6,747 nt of DNA from assembly GCA_027076405.1 (NCBI GenBank), contig JALTJN010000141.1:1-6747 (forward strand), written 5' to 3'. This document shows positions 5,947 to 6,747 of this stretch, in pieces (within the stretch, counting starts at the first letter, position 1; the number at the start of each line of letters is the position of its first letter). This DNA comes from Chromatiales bacterium. Lineage in GTDB: Bacteria > Pseudomonadota > Gammaproteobacteria > UBA6429. The position numbers and the translations under genes are program-made. The notes beneath the pieces are model-generated. The model searched no databases, was not told the DNA's origin, and saw only the letters and a program-made list of their open reading frames with translations.

Positions 5947-6385
5947 TTATGCCGCGATCGTGCCATAATTTTTTATCTTCTCTATGTTGTGCACTAAACA
6001 ATACAGTTTTAACTGACATTGCACTTTATGTTTTCCCACGCAGGCTGAATTTTGTTAAGCCTTTATTTGACAGGTTACCAAACACGGGTTCTATCACCGA
6101 CATACGATGTCCGTAAATCAGTTTGCCTTGCTCACTATCAATGCGCGCTTTCATCCAATCCGTATAAGTGGGTTTGCGTTTTGACTCAATGACAAAAGAG
6201 ACTTGTCGCCCGATGGCATTACGATTATGTATCGACAACAGGTTACGCATGCAAGCACTTATTATAAGGTAAGCTCTACACATGCTTGCCTTATAATGAA
6301 ACATCACGGTTTCAATTCCCCGCTGATTTTCACCTTGCTTTTTCAATGTTATTAAATGCCCTTCAGGGCAAGTTCAGGTATTGCA
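5947..6385 (-). pseudogene. IS1182-family transposase, C-terminal remnant with stop and frameshift
   Basis: Minus-strand reading from about 6385 gives CNT, a TGA stop (6376-6374), then TCPEGHLITLKKQGENQRG, YKASMCRA and ACMRN. It continues with GRQVSFVIESKRKPTYTDWMK and GHRMSVIEPVFGNL to KFSLRGK. A +1 frameshift at the GGGAAAA run (6037-6031) is needed to continue as HKVQCQLKLYCLVHNIEK and end at TAA 5949-5947. These are the hallmarks of the IS1182 (DDE_Tnp_1-like) C-terminal region: a Cys-rich CPEG...C...CMRN segment, the R-x3-IEPVFG motif with the catalytic Glu, and the LVHNIEK end. About 145 of roughly 500 residues remain. One zinc-region cysteine (expected after MCRA) reads as Tyr. The gene is dead. 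It flanks the operon's upstream side in the same orientation. Confidence 0.85.
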
Positions 6386-6633
6386 ACCTGACACATTTAC
6401 GGTTAGCTGCCCAAGCAGATATAATGGCACCGCCTTCAGATGTGATTTCAATACTGCCTGCTCCTGACCTCCATTGGCTACTACAAATTTACAATAGGGA
6501 CTTGTGGTGTCTGTGCAAAAAGATAATGCCGCTCACGCTCAATTAAAGCTCGCTTTAGACTTTTCACCTCCCTGCTTAAATAAAAATCATATTAACCTTG
6601 CAGAACCAATACACCACACTTCAGGTTTGTGCC
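6386..6633. other. Stretch without a supported gene
   Basis: Only short open stretches are visible. A 28-codon minus-strand frame (GTG 6567 to TAG 6481, beginning KSLKRALIERERHYLF) has GGGAGG touching its start, too close for normal initiation. A second open minus-strand frame (about 6350-6470, including EGGAIISAWAANRKC) reads like coding sequence but has no start. Both may be debris of a broken gene or IS. I see no tRNA-like, terminator-like or repeat structure here. Confidence 0.5.
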
Positions 6634-6747
6634 TTAATTTAGAAAATAGCTTTTAACCACTTTGCACTTACGCTTGCGTTTCCTTTTCGGTTTATTTTGC
6701 GAGTCACTTCGCTCCATTAAAAACAAACGATGCAGGCGCTCCAGATT
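6634..6747 (-). CDS. Unidentified protein, C-terminal 37 residues, cut by window edge
   Basis: The minus-strand frame enters at base 6747 and is open for 37 codons to a TAA at 6636-6634. It starts NLERLHRLFLMERSDSQ and then has a very basic tail (KPKRKRKRKCK, residues 19-29) before ending in KSYFLN. An amphipathic Leu/Arg helix plus a basic tail would suit a nucleic-acid-binding protein end, but I do not recognise a family. The lack of any upstream sequence prevents a better call, and it could be a chance open stretch. Confidence 0.35.
   Translation of the reverse strand, partial: NLERLHRLFLMERSDSQNKPKRKRKRKCKVVKSYFLN

Noticed and set aside
6261..6297. Imperfect inverted repeat (attataaggtaagc / gcttgccttataat, 14-bp arms with one mismatch, 9-nt loop)
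   Set aside because: It lies inside the IS1182 transposase remnant and encodes family-like residues (HYKASMCRA), so it is explained as coding sequence rather than a separate element.
6357..6370. Short hairpin tgccc-ttca-gggca
   Set aside because: The stem is only 5 bp, lies within the transposase CPEG coding segment and has no T run; not a terminator.
6286..6546. 86-codon plus-strand ORF on the right flank
   Set aside because: It is antisense to the transposase remnant over part of its length and shows no family features or clear ribosome site.
1..6747. CRISPR array, tRNA or rRNA genes
   Set aside because: No regularly spaced repeats, cloverleaf-like segments or rRNA-like sequence were seen on either strand.

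Overview
The window is an AT-rich accessory region (mid-thirties percent GC by eye) of a bacterium. The IS types and their sequence flavour suggest a gammaproteobacterium, possibly marine, but no gene fixes the taxon. Every gene I can support is read from the minus strand, so biological order runs from high to low coordinates.

Core (about 5600 down to 539): a tight four-gene operon. (1) A 763-aa soluble protein carries two GHKL ATPase modules: an N-terminal MutL/MORC/Hsp90-like one and a C-terminal histidine-kinase core with an H-box histidine. (2) A 211-aa protein has a complete phospho-receiver domain and a helical, charged tail but no DNA-binding output domain. (3) A 188-aa HNH endonuclease has a four-cysteine zinc knuckle. 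(4) A 523-aa adenine-N6 DNA methyltransferase has an NPPY motif (TaqI/Eco57I type). The junctions are an 8-bp overlap, a direct TAG-ATG abutment and a TAATG overlap, so the genes are almost certainly co-transcribed and translationally coupled. The layout reads as a restriction-modification-like pair (HNH plus methylase) placed under, or coupled to, a cytosolic two-component phosphorelay. I do not recognise it as a named defence system; it is the main item of interest.

Upstream of the operon (about 5597-5900): a plausible promoter, a 23-codon ORF, a perfect 33-bp palindrome (15-bp arms, 3-nt loop), a pair of 13-bp direct repeats, and a 65-codon ORF that overlaps the kinase start by GTGA. The end of that ORF resembles part of an IS1182-type transposase.

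Flanks: the right flank holds the frameshifted C-terminal remnant of an IS1182-family transposase (5947-6385), about 250 bases of uncoded debris, and the basic tail of an unidentified protein cut by the window edge. On the left, an IS481-type element starts 2-4 bases after the methylase stop. Its transposase is cut off by an IS256-family (Mutator) element, whose first 54 codons run out of the window at base 1. The nested ISs on one side and transposase wreckage on the other mark the operon as cargo in an IS-rich, horizontally moving region.
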